Below, in pieces: positions 10,750 to 23,200 of a stretch of 64,000 nucleotides of DNA (the first letter of the stretch is position 1; each line of letters starts with the position of its first letter). This stretch comes from Pratylenchus scribneri. Lineage: Eukaryota > Nematoda > Chromadorea > Rhabditida > Pratylenchidae. Position numbers and translations under genes: made by a program. The notes below the pieces were generated by a model, which was given only the letters and a program-made list of their open reading frames with translations, ran no database searches and was not told the origin of the DNA. The stretch lies in assembly GCA_030063045.1 (NCBI GenBank), contig JAQSEB010000059.1, positions 1,364,001-1,428,000 of the forward strand, written 5' to 3'.

Positions 10750-13568
10750 ATGCATTTTGCCCATGGCAATTTCATTTTATTCCTCGCCTTCATTTCCTTC
10801 CAATTTTTGTACCCAACAAAAGCCGACATTGGCCGAATTCTTCATTTGACCGATTTTCATGTGGATCCGGCTTATTCCCCCGAAGGGTTCACCTTCAATA
10901 ATTGCCATCAAATTCGGGGACAATCTGGCGGTGATTTGCTTGGCCCAATGGGCGATTATCGATGCGATTCATCAAAGGCAAATTCTGCCCAAAAAAATAT
11001 ATTTAAATTGTCGAATTTTGTACAGGAATTGGCGGAATTCACAATTGCAGAGGCACATCGAATTTTGTCAAAACCGGATTTGCTTCTTTGGACCGGCGAT
11101 ACAATTCCTCATTTGCATGATTTCTCAACAGATTGTTGGTCAAATTTATATTATATATTAAAAAGGTTCCTTGGCTTTTTAAATCCTTAAGGCTTATTGT
11201 ACTTGAGTGTTTTCTAAAAATTGTAAAAATTGAAGATTATTGAAGTAAAATATGAATTAAAATTTTTAAGAAAATAGGTCTTTAATTAAAACTTTCGCGA
11301 AATAGGCGGAATTAATTATTTTCTGAAAATATAGATTAAAACTTTCCGGAAACCAACCGGAATAAACTTACATTTAATCCATTTATCCTATTCTAAATTC
11401 CTCATTCCATTCTATTTCAATGCATTTCACCTTCTCACCTCAAGTTGTGCTTGACACCCTGGAATTGATCACCCAATCGCTACATCGCCATTTCCCTTCA
11501 ACCCCCGTATTGCCCGTTCTCGGCAATCATGATTCCAGTCCGCCCAATCAAATGCCCGATCGACCTCATGAACTATATTTTCGCATTTATTCACAATGGG
11601 AATCGGTTGGATGGTTGGGCGATGCCCAGAAGGTAATTTCACCCCGCTTACAATACCATCACTACAGTACCTAGCCCATTCTTTTGTTCATAGCTCAGCG
11701 AGGGAATAACCAATTTGAGAAAGCCATATTCTAAAGTGTCCAATGTCCATTACAATTTGGCTTTTTTTTTTAATTTTATGAATTCTAATTTCTAACTTCA
11801 AAGAAAATTTCCAGTCTTTGAGTGTAAAATAGGAATTTTTGTAAAGCCGTTTTTTTACAAAATGTTTTAAGTTTTTAAAAAATAAATAAAGCCACTTTTT
11901 AGAGGACACTTTGAGCTTTTAACTGGCATATTGCCTTCCCAAATTGGCTTTAGCTTTGTTAAGCCACGGTTCAAAAAAAATCCAGATAATGAAATTTCCT
12001 GCTTAATATTCCATCCCTTTTGAAATGTTGCCCATTTCCCCATCACAGAAAACATTCCTCCATGGTGGATATTATCGAAAGGAAGTGTTGGGCCAAGTAT
12101 TCATTGTGCTCAACACCAATTTGTATTTTGTTTATCAAAATACATCAACATTCATTGATGAACGTGATCCGGCCGGACAATTTGCCTTCCTCGAAGCTCA
12201 ATTGGAGGAGGCCAAATCCAATGGGACAAAAGTGCATATTTTGGCCCATATTGCCCCAGGGGGTTCAAATTAAAAAGGGAATATGAATGAATCAAATTTT
12301 GAAGCATTTGAATTAATCCCTGGCTTCTTTTGGATGTACGATGAATACAATCGCCGATTGGTTGATATTTTTGTCAAATTCTCTCAATGGATTAAATGGG
12401 CATTGTTCGGTCATAATCACACGGATACATTCCGTGTAATTAAGGCAAGTAATTTTAAGGATTTGAATAATAAATGAGACATTTATATGCAAACTTGTCA
12501 CCGTTTATAATAACTCATCAAGGATTGAACCAATTTTGTTAATCTTAATACCAAATTAAATAGAACAATTTTGGCTATTAAATTTAAAATAATTTTATTT
12601 AAATTGATTCAAAATTGATGGAGTTTTGCCCAAAAAAATCACAGCTAATTTATCGAATACATAGTAAAGGTTATTTTAAATTTGGGTTATAATTTCATCA
12701 TCAATTCTAAAACAAATTTAAATAAAATTAATATTATTTGATAGCCAAAAGTCTGCTGTTTAATTTGATATAAAATTATCCAATTTGGTTCAATTCTTGA
12801 TGAATTATTTTAAACGGCGGCAAGTTGGCTTGGATAAAAATTTGACTGCGCCCAGCAATTTTGAAATAGAATATTAAAATAAGATTAAATTTATTTTTTA
12901 AGGACCCAAAAAGTGGAAAGCCCTTATTGCCTCTTTTGCTTGCCCCTTCCGTCACTCCATTCAATGGACAACCGACGGGCAATCCAGCATTTCGAATTTA
13001 TGAATTCCATCGACAAAATTGGACTTTCACTGATATACAGTCTAAAATCCATTCATTAATTTTCCATCGACATTTTTCCCTTAAAAGGACCTTTTACGTG
13101 GATTTGGTCAAATTGAATCGGGAGCCCACGAAAACCCATTTTTCCTTGGAATATTCAATGCGTGCCGCATTTCAAATGGAAAAATTCAATGCCGAAGAAT
13201 TTTGGAATCTTTTGAAACGTATTAAAGCGAATCAAGCAGATTTTGAGCAATATATTCGCTTTAATACGGTTCTTTACCCCGAGGGAATGGACATTCCCAA
13301 GGAAAAGAATCGGTTAGCAATTAGCATAAATATTTTTGAATTGAAAATAAATTTTACTTTCATTTTTGTGTCCGCCATTTATGCGCATTGGAATTTGTTC
13401 AATTGGATGAATATCAAAAATGTTTGAAGGAATTGGTTTGTTTAACATTTTAGTGCAAAAATTAATAAAATTTTCTAGGAATTGGCCGCCAATTCTGCTG
13501 CATTAAATGCCATGGAATTGGCCAAATTTAGTCTCATAATTTTATTGTCCCATATTATTTTCATTTGA
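10750..13568 (+). CDS. Acid sphingomyelinase-like phosphodiesterase (SMPDL3 type), possibly disrupted
   Basis: A secreted calcineurin-like metallophosphatase of the acid sphingomyelinase family. An N-terminal signal peptide (about 25 aa, ending PTKA) precedes the metal-binding blocks LTDFHVD, WTGDTIPH, GNHDSSP, LAHIAPG and FGHNHTD. The C-terminus CVRHLCALEF..DEYQKCL matches the family's conserved cysteine tail and ends in a hydrophobic stretch that could be a GPI signal. Exons by my reading: 10750-11134, 11445-11632, 12049-12444 (GC donor, AAG|gcaagt), 12903-13039, 13088-13312, an exon around 13370-13435, and 13480-13568. Two oddities: an in-frame TAA at 12271-12273 just after HIAPGG, and no AG acceptor before the CVRHLCAL exon. 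Either this is a recent pseudogene, the assembly has errors, or splicing is unusual. The exon 1 donor is weak. Family assignment is firm; integrity is not. Confidence 0.8.
11688..11966. repeat. Dispersed palindromic repeat B in intron 2 of the sphingomyelinase-like gene
   Basis: Begins with CATAGCTCAGCGAGGGAATAA and ends with an inverted counterpart containing GCATATTGCCTTCCC. The arms carry AAAGTGTCC/AGAGGACACTTT in inverted orientation. It has no ORF of transposase type, so it is MITE-like. Confidence 0.75.
12493..12832. mobile_element. MITE-like family A, intronic copy
   Basis: A roughly 340-bp palindromic element. The left end reads CTTGTCACCGTTTATAATA and the right end is its reverse complement, around AAACGGCGGCAAGTTGGC. 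Inner arms pair TTTTGGCTATTAAAT with an inverted TTTGATAGCCAAAAG. It lies wholly inside the GC-AG intron of the sphingomyelinase-like gene. There is no coding capacity, so it is non-autonomous. Confidence 0.8.
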
Positions 13569-14813
13569 AATTTAATTTTCTTATTCCAATTTTTAAATCT
13601 TTGATGTTTTGTACCAATTTTTTGACCAATTTGTATTCATTTTTTTACAAATTTGTGTCAAATTGTGAATAATTAATTTTGTGGTTTTTAATTGTGGCCA
13701 TAAATTTGATTGTGGCCAAATTCCCATTTTTTAAATTTAATTGTAGCCAATTTTCCATTTTTGGGCATTTCCCGTGGTTCATGGGTTCATTTCCCAATAT
13801 TAAATTATAGTCAGGGTTCATGCCATTTCACAATATTTATAGTCAGTGTCCGTGTTTCAATTACGCAATTTCAAATTATTGTTTTTCTTGACGTATCCCC
13901 TCAAAGAATATTTCCTCTCATTTTCACTACAATTCCCTCATTATTTAACCAATTTCTTTCAGCATAAACCCGCGCATAAATATAAAGGCTGGAAGCAGGT
14001 GAAATACTGGGGCTGAACGGAAATGATAAATGAATGGGCCGATGGCGGCGTTTTCACTTTTTTTCCCTTAAATTTCGCCAGCCTAAAGGATTATTCACCC
14101 CTTTTCCCATATCTATTTCCCCACAAAATAATAATATTCTCACTAATTGAGGATATGTTGGGGGAATGGATCGAGTTTAATCCACCTCACCCTTTCACCC
14201 ATCAAATCTAAATCCAAAAATTGTTTGGAACAAAATCGATCGTCAAATTTGAACATAATTGGCACCAAAAATGCCACAAAATCCATTGTTTTGGCCTTTA
14301 TTGTTGTTTTAGTATACCTTTCCCCTTAAATTAATTTTCCAACTCTTTAATAAGAAAATTCGTCAATTCCTTTCTTTTAGAATTGAAAAAATGACCGTAA
14401 TTTTCCCTATAATGAGTTATTTTTCTATTGACTGAGTGAGGGTGGTAATGCACGCATATTAGATTATTATTAGCTAGAAATTGGACATTATTTTCGTCAG
14501 TTTATTTTATTTGTCAAATTTGCCTAATTTTATAAATATTACATAGAGGAGAATGAAAATTGGGAAAAACATTTTCGATGTTTTCTATTTTGGACGGAAA
14601 TTTCTTATAAAATGATAGAAAAAAACTAATTTTAGCTCATTTACCCATGAAAATTTCTAATTATTTAAATTATTTAATGAATTTTATTGCAAATTTAGCT
14701 TCTGCTTTTAATTCCCCTTTTATTTGCCATTAAAACAATCATAAAAATGCAAAAGAAATAAATTGATGATTGGCCATTTACTGCCTCTGCTTTGTTCGCC
14801 TCGAATTTCTTCA
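13569..14813. other. Intergenic spacer
   Basis: AT-rich DNA between two forward-strand genes. It contains short near-repeats around GGTTCATG and TATAGTCAG near 13770-13850. No exon or RNA gene is supported. Confidence 0.6.
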
Positions 14814-16759
14814 ATGAAATCCTCTTCCCTATGGCCAATTTTCTTGGCACTTTTTATATTAATCAACCCAAAGGGCATTTTGGCCCAACAAAGCCAACAA
14901 CAATGCAATTCCACTGGCCAATGGGGCCCGTGGGGTGCCTGGCAGCCTTGTCCACAGCCACCGCCCTCAATGGCCATTTTGAATATTCAACGGCGAATTC
15001 GTCAATGTTCTGGACAGCCGGCTGGTTGCAATGAAGCAGCTGGCAATTTTTCTTGCACGTAAGACTGAATTCATAATGAATAATTATATATTGGGGAAAT
15101 ATGATTGAATATACCCCAACTTGTCATTAATAAGTAATAAGGATAGAACCAATTTTGTTATCAAATTAAAATGCAGATTTTTGGCTATCTAAAAATATTA
15201 ATTTTATTAAAATTTATTCAGAATTGATGAATTTATGCCCAAAAAATCACTGAAAATGTGGATAATTCATAGAGAGGTCATTTTTAATGTTTTTTTAGTG
15301 TAACTTCACCATTTCTGAGCCAATTTAAATAAAATTAATATTTTAAAATTGCCAAAAGTCTGTTCTTTTACAAAAATTATCAAAATTAGTTCAGTCATTG
15401 ATGAGATATTTATTATAAATGGCGACAAGTTGAGCTGCCCTTGGGCAAGAAGTCTGCCAAATGAGAGTCATTTTTGGCAGTGTTCTTAGAAGCAGACAGA
15501 ATATAATTTGATGTATTTCAGAGGGGCTTATGCCGAAGTGCAACCTTGCAATTCGACAACATCTTCTCCAAGCACTTCGTCCACAACCACACCATCTACA
15601 TCGACTAGCACATTATCCACAACATCCACTTCGATACCATCGACCACAACTAGTAGGCCACCTTCTACGCCGGCACCATCGACAGTACCATCAACGCTGT
15701 CTTCAACTACTCCATCTACCCCTTTGCCTACCACAACAATTGCCAGCACAATTTCTTCGACGACTTCCTCAACATCTCCAAGTACAACTTCCACCACAAC
15801 AGTTCCAAGCACAATTTCCTCATCAACTCCAAGCACAATTTCCACCACAACTTTGACCACAATTTCCTCTACAACTTCAACCACAACCACCCCAAGCACA
15901 ACCCGTCCATCCACCACGGTGTTCGCAACCCCGAATAGCAGTGTCCCACAACAGCAACAGCCCCAATCAACTCAACCAAATCCCATCGTTTTGCCCTCCG
16001 TCAATTCCAGCACATTAAGTACCACAACAACAAGTACGACGACAGCGGCGGGTTGTGGCAATCAATGGAATGCTTGGATGGAATGGGTGAGTTTTGAATT
16101 TGGGGAATGAATATTTGTCCTAATCTAGGGTTAAGTGGTTTTAGTCGAGAGCTAAGCCTAATAAGCTCTCATCCCGCGTCTTCGCTGAAGCTATAACTCC
16201 CAATGGCCCAATGAACGGAAACTTTATATTATTATTTTTTATCAATTATATATGGAAAAATGGGAATAATAAAGTGAAGGGTAAAAATATGATAGGAGGG
16301 GGAAAAGGCAGATTGGGGCAATCTTTGATTGATTGGATAAAAGAGTAGATTAGGCAAGAAGTGTTGGGTACAGTATAATAAATAGAAAAGACCTTTAGGC
16401 ATTATTGGATTGAAAATTTAGAATTCTTTATTCCTTTAAATTTTAGTCAGCTTGCACGGACACTTGCGGTAATTGTGGCACACGGCAACGTTTTCGTTCA
16501 TGCAATTTGGTTGTGGCCAATTGCCAATGTCCAGGGTCCAATTTTACTCTAATTTTATAAAATATCCCTTGCCCCTCCCTTTTAAAGAAGTGCCTTTGAA
16601 AAAGTAGCCTGCAATCCGCAAATTTGCATTTATCCAAAAAATACTTGTTGTGGCTCATTCACACCCGCTTCCGTAAACAATTCATTCGTTTGTGTAGCGC
16701 CCGGTACGGTGCCTGCAATATCGGCCATTGTCCGAAACAGCATTTCTGGGACGGGATGA
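14814..16759 (+). CDS. Secreted thrombospondin type-1 repeat protein with Ser/Thr mucin linker
   Basis: The four-exon model is 14814-15058, 15522-16086, 16447-16535 and 16588-16759 (356 aa; phases close). A signal peptide of about 24 aa ends GILA. TSP1 domain 1 starts at WGPWGAWQPC (about residue 37) and is completed across intron 1 by GAYAEVQPCN. A linker of about 150 residues, almost all Ser/Thr/Pro, follows and should be heavily O-glycosylated. TSP1 domain 2 starts at CGNQWNAWMEW (about residue 260) and continues with SACTDTCGNCGTRQRFRSC and a nematode-style CNPQICIYPKNTCC end. It is probably a cuticle or extracellular-matrix protein. ATG at 14814 was chosen over the upstream in-frame ATGs because it begins a clean signal peptide. 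Orthology is not assigned. Confidence 0.88.
15117..15435. mobile_element. MITE-like family A, intronic copy
   Basis: Inverted-repeat element in intron 1 of the TSP1 gene. The left end is CCAACTTGTC and the right end is AAATGGCGACAAGTTGAGC. Inner arms carry TTTTGGCTATC and an inverted GCCAAAAGTCTG, as in the other copies. Confidence 0.8.
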
Positions 16760-17021
16760 GAATGTTGGGAATGGGATTTGGCTGAATGAATACGGGCAAA
16801 AATGACGGATAGAATGTAAATTGTTTTGTGGAAACATTTTTTATTCTTCCAATTTTGTGAATTTTAATGGACAAAAAAAAATAAATAATATTCTATAAAA
16901 GTAAATGGTAAAGTGTAAAATGAGAGAAGGATGGATCGAATATTCTTGTGGCCTATTTTGATTGTATTTTCCTTTCAAAAAAGAGGTAATATTTTGTGGA
17001 GCAGCCCAACTTTTCAGTCAC

Positions 17022-17362
17022 CTGGCTAACTTGCCGCCATTTTTAATAACTCATCAAAGACTCAATAAATTTAGTTAATTTTGTTATCAAATTAAAGATC
17101 GGACTTTTGGCTATTAAATATTATTAATTTTATTTGAAAATTATTTGAATTATGCCCGAAAAACAATGAAAATTTCGCAAATCCATATTAAGGATCATTT
17201 TAAAAGATTTTTTAGGTACAACTTCATCAATTCTGATCTGAACCAATTTAAATAAAATTAGTATTATTAGATAGCCAAAAGTATGTTCTTTAATTTGATA
17301 CTAAAATTACCAAAATTGATTCAATCGTTGATGATTTATTATAAATGGCGTCAAATTGGGCT
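17022..17362. mobile_element. MITE-like family A, intergenic copy
   Basis: About 340 bp with ends GGCTAACTTGCCGCCATTTT and an inverted AAATGGCGTCAAATTGGGCT. The central arms carry GGACTTTTGGCTATTAAAT and its inverted partner. It lies between the TSP1 gene and the reverse-strand secreted gene. Confidence 0.8.
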
Positions 17363-17579
17363 ATTCCCCTTAATATTTCCGTTTCTTTATAAAAGAGATA
17401 TTTTTGTTTTTTTTTTTTTCATTCCAACAAAATATTCAAGGATTCGTTGTTGGATTCGAAGGAGAATTGATGGGATTAGGCGATGGGCTGGCACTATTTT
17501 GTGGAAAAAGACTGTTGCTCAAATAATTGCTGGCAGAATTACTAAAATGAATAAATAAATAATAATTGAACAAATTCCC

Positions 17580-18433
17580 TTACATAGCATAACCAGCACC
17601 AGCAGCGCCCACCGGTCCTAAAGCCGCCAAACCTAGGGCTGAACCAGCCGTGGTTAATCCTGTCTTTATAACTGTTGGAGCCACATTCTTCACAAATGGT
17701 TGGGAGAAGGCAGCGGCGGCCGAGGCCGTTTGGCCAATTGCACCGAGGGCGGATCCGAAGTAGCCCTTTGAAGATGTTGGCGGAGGATCAGGCACAGCAT
17801 TTGGCATTGTATTTTGGGTGGCGGAATTGACCAAGTTTGGTGCCGGAACATTTGAATCAGGCATCGTATTTGAGGGTGGGGAATTAATTTGGGGTGAAGA
17901 ATTCGGATAAACTCCATTCAAATTGGCCATTTTCTCCTTGGATGATTTTGATTGTTGCCCATTTCTTCTCATCATTTCCATTTGTCGATCCATTCTTTGT
18001 TTTTGACCGAATTCAGAAGGAAGATAGTCAGACGGATACCGTCGGCGATATTTGCCATTGGGATGATTTGAACGATGGTGATATGGATATGATGGACGAG
18101 GATATTGGCCATAGGGAGGATATGGATCCATTTGGCCATATTTGGCCATTCGCAATTTCCTTTTATACTTTTTCACTGCGAAATGGATATTTTTTTATTT
18201 TAAATAATTTGATTATACTGACTTTTTCGTTTATAATGCCTTTTAACCAATGCTCCAGCGAAAAGGCCGCCAAGTACAATTTCGACTATACGTTTTTGCC
18301 GTGAATGGATTTCATTAGTAGGAACAATTGGTGCTTGATCAGTGGAAAACGGCGCATTTTTATCAACAATTTTAGGCCAGGAATTTGTAACCAATGGAAA
18401 TAGAAATGGTAAAAAGTAAAATAAAATATACAT
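17580..18433 (-). CDS. Secreted basic protein of unknown function with Gly/Ala-rich C-terminus
   Basis: The two-exon model is 18223-18433 then 17580-18175 (268 aa). The phase-1 junction recreates an ATG codon. An N-terminal signal peptide, MYILFYFLPFLFPLVTNS, is followed by a dibasic site HSRQKR, a short hydrophobic segment VEIVLGGLFAGALV, a lysine/arginine run (KRHYKRKMKKYKRKLRMAKY), then a Tyr/Pro-rich stretch (YPPYGQYPRPSYPY) and an Asn/Pro/Ser-rich middle. The last 75 residues are Gly/Ala-rich and hydrophobic (SALGAIGQTASAAAAF). I recognise no family. The layout would suit a processed secreted peptide or a structural or glandular secretion; this is inference only. Its neighbours give no clue. 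Confidence 0.7.
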
Positions 18434-20227
18434 TATACATTTAAGCTTTGATTTTTATTCTAATAGAATGTAAGGAAAACAAAAGAATGATTGGCCAAAA
18501 TTCCAAATCAAGTCCAATCGATTTAAGCTGACATTGACATCATTATGAATGGCCAAACCCTCGATTATTGATGGCGCCTTCTGCTGCTGAAGGAAACCAA
18601 AAACCAATTCATTTTATGGCCAAAATAGGTGGCCCTTATCTTTCTTGTCAAAACTCAACGAGTATAAAATACAACCACATGGATTATGTTTAAAAATGAA
18701 ATTTTAAACCATAATTTATTCAAAATTAAGAGGAAGAAAATAAGGGAAAAGACAGAGAGACCGCGTTCCTGGAGCCGAGTGGTCCAATGGTTAAATAAGC
18801 GGGGATGAGAAATTTTATAATGTCTCATTAAGACCTTGTTGAGCAAAACACCACCGGCTAAATTTTTTCACTTTTTTATTCTTTATTACAAATTTTACAA
18901 AAAAAAAGCGCCATTTTGCGCCTAAAAAGAATGAAAGGAAGAAAAAGGAAAAGATTGAAAGGACGGGACACGGACAACTTGGCTACGGCGCTTCTAGCTA
19001 ATTAAGGGCAAAGCCGATATTGATGATTTTGTTATAAAATTAAAGAGGGCACTTCTGGCTATCGATAGATATAAAATTTATTTGGATTGGTTAAGATTTG
19101 GTGGAATTGTAATTGTGTTAAAAAAAAACCGTGAAAAATTAGCAGATTTATATAATAGTAGTTTTATTTAAGTTTTTAAATACAACTCTGCTAATTCAGA
19201 ACCAAACAAAATAAATTTTATATCTATCGATAGCCAAAAGTGTGCTCTTTAATTTGATACCAAAATCATCAATATAAGTTAAGCCCTCAATTAGCTACAA
19301 GCGCCGTCGCTCATCATTAATATGATCTCAGCGATACTTTTAGTTATACACCACCGGCCAACTTTTTCAATTTTTATTCTTTATTTTTCAAATTATATAA
19401 AAACTAAAAGCACCAATTTTTCGTCTAATAGACTAATTTGCCTAAAATTTCTCGAATATATGGTTAAATAAATGATCAAATTTCCAAATCCAGTAGCTTC
19501 TCAAGCGATTCATTAATAGATCTAATTCTAAAGAGTGCCGATAGTTTTTTGGCCATCAAAATGGAATAATAAATAAGTTAATAAATGATAATCTTCTTTA
19601 TATTGTTTTTTATATTTTTAGCATCAAAAATCGTTGATTTTGAGTCTTCCCTTCAAAACAATTCGTCAATTTGTCGAAAAATATTCGAATATTCGTGTAT
19701 CATTTAATGCAAAATTCAGGCAATTTAATTTTTATTTAATTGGATATTCTTAATGCATCTTTTCAAGATAATTGCATCGATTTTCCTTTGATTTCATTCC
19801 ATTGTTTTATTTATTTTATCGAATCGTAATCGGAAAACATAACCAAACGTAATTTTGTTTAATTTTATGAAATTATAATTCAATCCGGGGCGATGATGCG
19901 TGCAAACTTGGTTCATTCTCCATTCCATTTACAAATTCATATGCAATCGGCCGGACTGACATTGGCAGCGGGAAAACAATCATTTTCGAAGCCATTGTCA
20001 TAATCCCTGCCAAATCAATTATGCAAATCCAAAAACATTGTCAGGGCAGTCGATCGCCGTTGGGGATTTTGGCCATCATCGCCGTATTCTCCATTTTTCA
20101 TTTGTTAACGCCACCCGAAAGAAAGGCAAGTTCCACTGATTAAACGAAACGATATAGCAATGCTGGATTGGCCTAAAACATGGGACCACCTTTTTAGCCT
20201 TAATTCACAAAATCGAACGAAAAAGAA
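18434..20227. other. Intergenic region upstream of the CLC gene
   Basis: Contains a diverged MITE A copy and a 41-codon ORF at 20021-20143 encoding a short membrane-spanning segment (ILAIIAVFSIFHLL) followed by ERK|GCAAGT, a possible GC donor. That ORF may be an upstream or alternative first exon, but I cannot connect it. A tRNA-like A-box string near 18775 has no matching B box. Confidence 0.5.
18973..19312. mobile_element. MITE-like family A, diverged copy
   Basis: Ends are ACAACTTGGCTACGGCGCTTC and an inverted AGCTACAAGCGCCGTCGC. Inner arms form a strong palindrome around GGCTATCGATAGATATAAA and TTTATATCTATCGATAGCC. It is a distinct subfamily of the same element. Confidence 0.75.
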
Positions 20228-23200
20228 ATGTTCGCTCTTTTTAGGATCAGCGACAAAACCAAACGACGGAAAAGAAGAAGTCAATCAATTCAATTTTATC
20301 AAACCCAACCATTACTTATTGACGAAAAGGGACGGCAATATTCTCAAATATTTTGCGAAATGGCCGAAGGCCAACATCAATCTGCCCGGAAAACATATTC
20401 AAGTCCAAGTGGAATATTGAAGAAAGAATTCGAACAATTGGACCGACAATACAGCTATGAACACACTGTGGTCAGTCAAAAATAGAAAATTGAAATTATT
20501 TACTCAAAATGACTGAATTTACCCCAAAATCTTTAATTGCCGAAAATAATACATTTTTAGGTCATAAATAAAATATTAATGTGAATATTTTATTGTTTGT
20601 CCCAAAGAAGGAATGAATGAGATTGCCTTTAGGGCATATTGAAAATACTCTCTCATTGATTAAGGAAGAGTGAAGAATACGGTAGCAGTGATTTCCTCTT
20701 ATACAGTAAATTAACTTGAAGGCATAATCACCTAATGTATTCATTTGGTCTCCATTCTTTTCCATTTCCGACGACTTTTTTGGGTGAACAAATATTTTTT
20801 AGTCTTGAAAATTAATTCCTTCAGAGTAAAATTTGATTGAATATTCAAAAATATTCGGAATAATATTAATAATTTCCAAAAATGACTGAATTTACCAAAA
20901 TTCCTTCATTTCGAAAAATTATATTATTTTTGAGGCCATTTAATTTGGCGCCATAACTAGAAATTAAAGCATTATTGTAAGTTAAATTTAGAGCTCATCA
21001 GAGTGGGTTTAGGAAAGAGAGCTATGTTGGTTATTAATCAAAAAGAAGCCTTGTTTGGCCAAGTTAAATGGCCTCAAAAATATATTATTTTTCGACATAA
21101 AATTTGGATAAATTCAATCATTTTTGGGTAAATTTAATACACTTTTTCTTCACACGAAAGATTTTGAATAAATTCAGATTTGGGGAATTTAATAGAATTA
21201 AATTTAAAAATTGTCCAAATTATACATTCAGATCATTATTATAAATTGAATAGTAATTTTAAATCGGGTTCATATAAAATGCATAGGAAATAATAGGCCA
21301 TTCCACAATTTGATCGAGAAAAACAAAAGCATTGCACAATTTCACCTTTCCAACTCACTCAATTTCATTTCAGTTGGGACGATACCGGTTGGAGGAGCAA
21401 AAGGCGGAAGAAGGCGCAGTTGGGCCGGCATTTCTCAACGAACTTGCTCAATCGGCGGAGGACGAACAACAACAAAAAATAACCCAGTTGAGCATTCAAT
21501 CGGCCGAAACAAAGAAGAGTGTCCGCTTCCAAGACACCAACACCAACAATGCCGAACCATTATTTCCATTGCCACAAATTGACAATAATAAATTGGAGGA
21601 TTTGAATGCATTTTCATCGAATATTGTGGATGAGAAAAAACCAAAATCATCAAAACGAAACAATTATTGCACTTTGGAACATTTAAGGGATATGGCAAAG
21701 AAATTGATGAAAAGTGTCAGAAAAAGTGAGAAAAAAATGAATCAGAAAAATATTTAATAATAATTTCCTTCTTTTTGCATTTTTAGCCTTCACATGGAAG
21801 AGCATCCGATTGATGGTAAGCCATCGATAAATGGCCTTTTAATATTATTAAAATAAAATGAGCAAAGGAATTGAATAAATATGGGAGGCTTAAAGTAGTT
21901 TTTTATATGGATAGCATTTGGAGGGGAAATTGATTGGGCCCTGAAATGATTAAATCCATCAAATAATGATAAAATTTGTTCAGCTCATCGATTGGCTTTT
22001 TCTGGCAATCCTCGGCATTTCAATGGCATTGCTTTCAATGTTCATGGACAATATGATTGAATATTTGCAAACTTGTGAGTAAATCCAATTTATTCATCAT
22101 TTAATTAAATCCATGCACAGTTCAATTGGTTTTGATGAGCATAAGCGGGAACACGGGTAATTCAATTCTCGACTATGTTTGCACCTACCTTTCTTGGCTG
22201 GGCTACACCGAATTGTTGGTTATTTCCTCCGCAATTTTTGTTCATTATGTTGCCCCTCAGGCTGTTGGTGAGTCTCTTTACTAAAATAATTCGGTACTGT
22301 ACTTAACGGTTATCCGCGATCAGATTATTTTTTAGAAATTTGATTTAATTTTACATAAATGATTGTAAACTATTTGGAAAATACTATTTTAGGACCTAAA
22401 ATCTTTTGCCTAATTTCGAAGAAATATATTAGGGTGACTTTTAGGTGATAAAAATAAAAATCTGCTTCCGCCGGATAACCGATATTTACCATTAATTCCT
22501 CATTCATTTATTCATTTATATTTATCCCAACCCAATTCCATCCAAAAATATTATTTATTTGTTTAATTATTTATTTCTTCCAGGTTCTGGCATTCCCGAA
22601 ATGAAAACAATCCTACGTGGAGTCATTCTAAAGGTGAGGAGTTCATCTTCTCATTATGAAAAATGAGAAAGCATTCTATTCTTATCCTCTTTCTTTCCTT
22701 TGTTTTTTTTTCGAGAAAATAACAAAATATGATATTCTCATAATGTAAAAACATTATTTTATTTATGGAAAATAAAAATATTGGGGGAATATTTTAAAAT
22801 AAATTTTAATTTCAAGGATTTTCTTTCGGCTCGAACTTTGATCTCAAAAATTGTTGGCTTGATCTTCTCGCTCGGTTCCGGCATTCCAGTGGGCAAAATG
22901 GGGTAAAGTATATAATTTGATTTGATTTACCAAAAAGCACTGAAATTGTCGAAATTATTGCGATTCAGATTCAGTCCAGAAGTTCTTTCTAGGCCAATAA
23001 ACTTTATAATCATTTAATAGATTCGGTCGAGAAGCATCATTTGATTATGTTTTGAAACCCAATTCAAACTTAGTTTTGAACCATTAAATCAAAATGGGTT
23101 TAAATCATTTAATATCCTTTAGTTGTTGACCAAACCATAAAAATTATATACCATCACAATTTTGGGTATATTTGCTTTGTGAATTTAGGACAAAATTATC

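Noticed and set aside
15528..15917. 129-codon reverse-strand valine-rich frame
   Set aside because: Shadow of the Ser/Thr-rich linker of the TSP1 gene on the opposite strand.
18770..18830. tRNA-like A-box string (GCCGAGTGGTCCAATGG)
   Set aside because: No B box or pairing acceptor stem follows at the expected distance.
20021..20143. 41-codon membrane-segment ORF upstream of the CLC gene
   Set aside because: Too short and not connectable by phase to a neighbouring exon; noted as a possible alternative first exon only.
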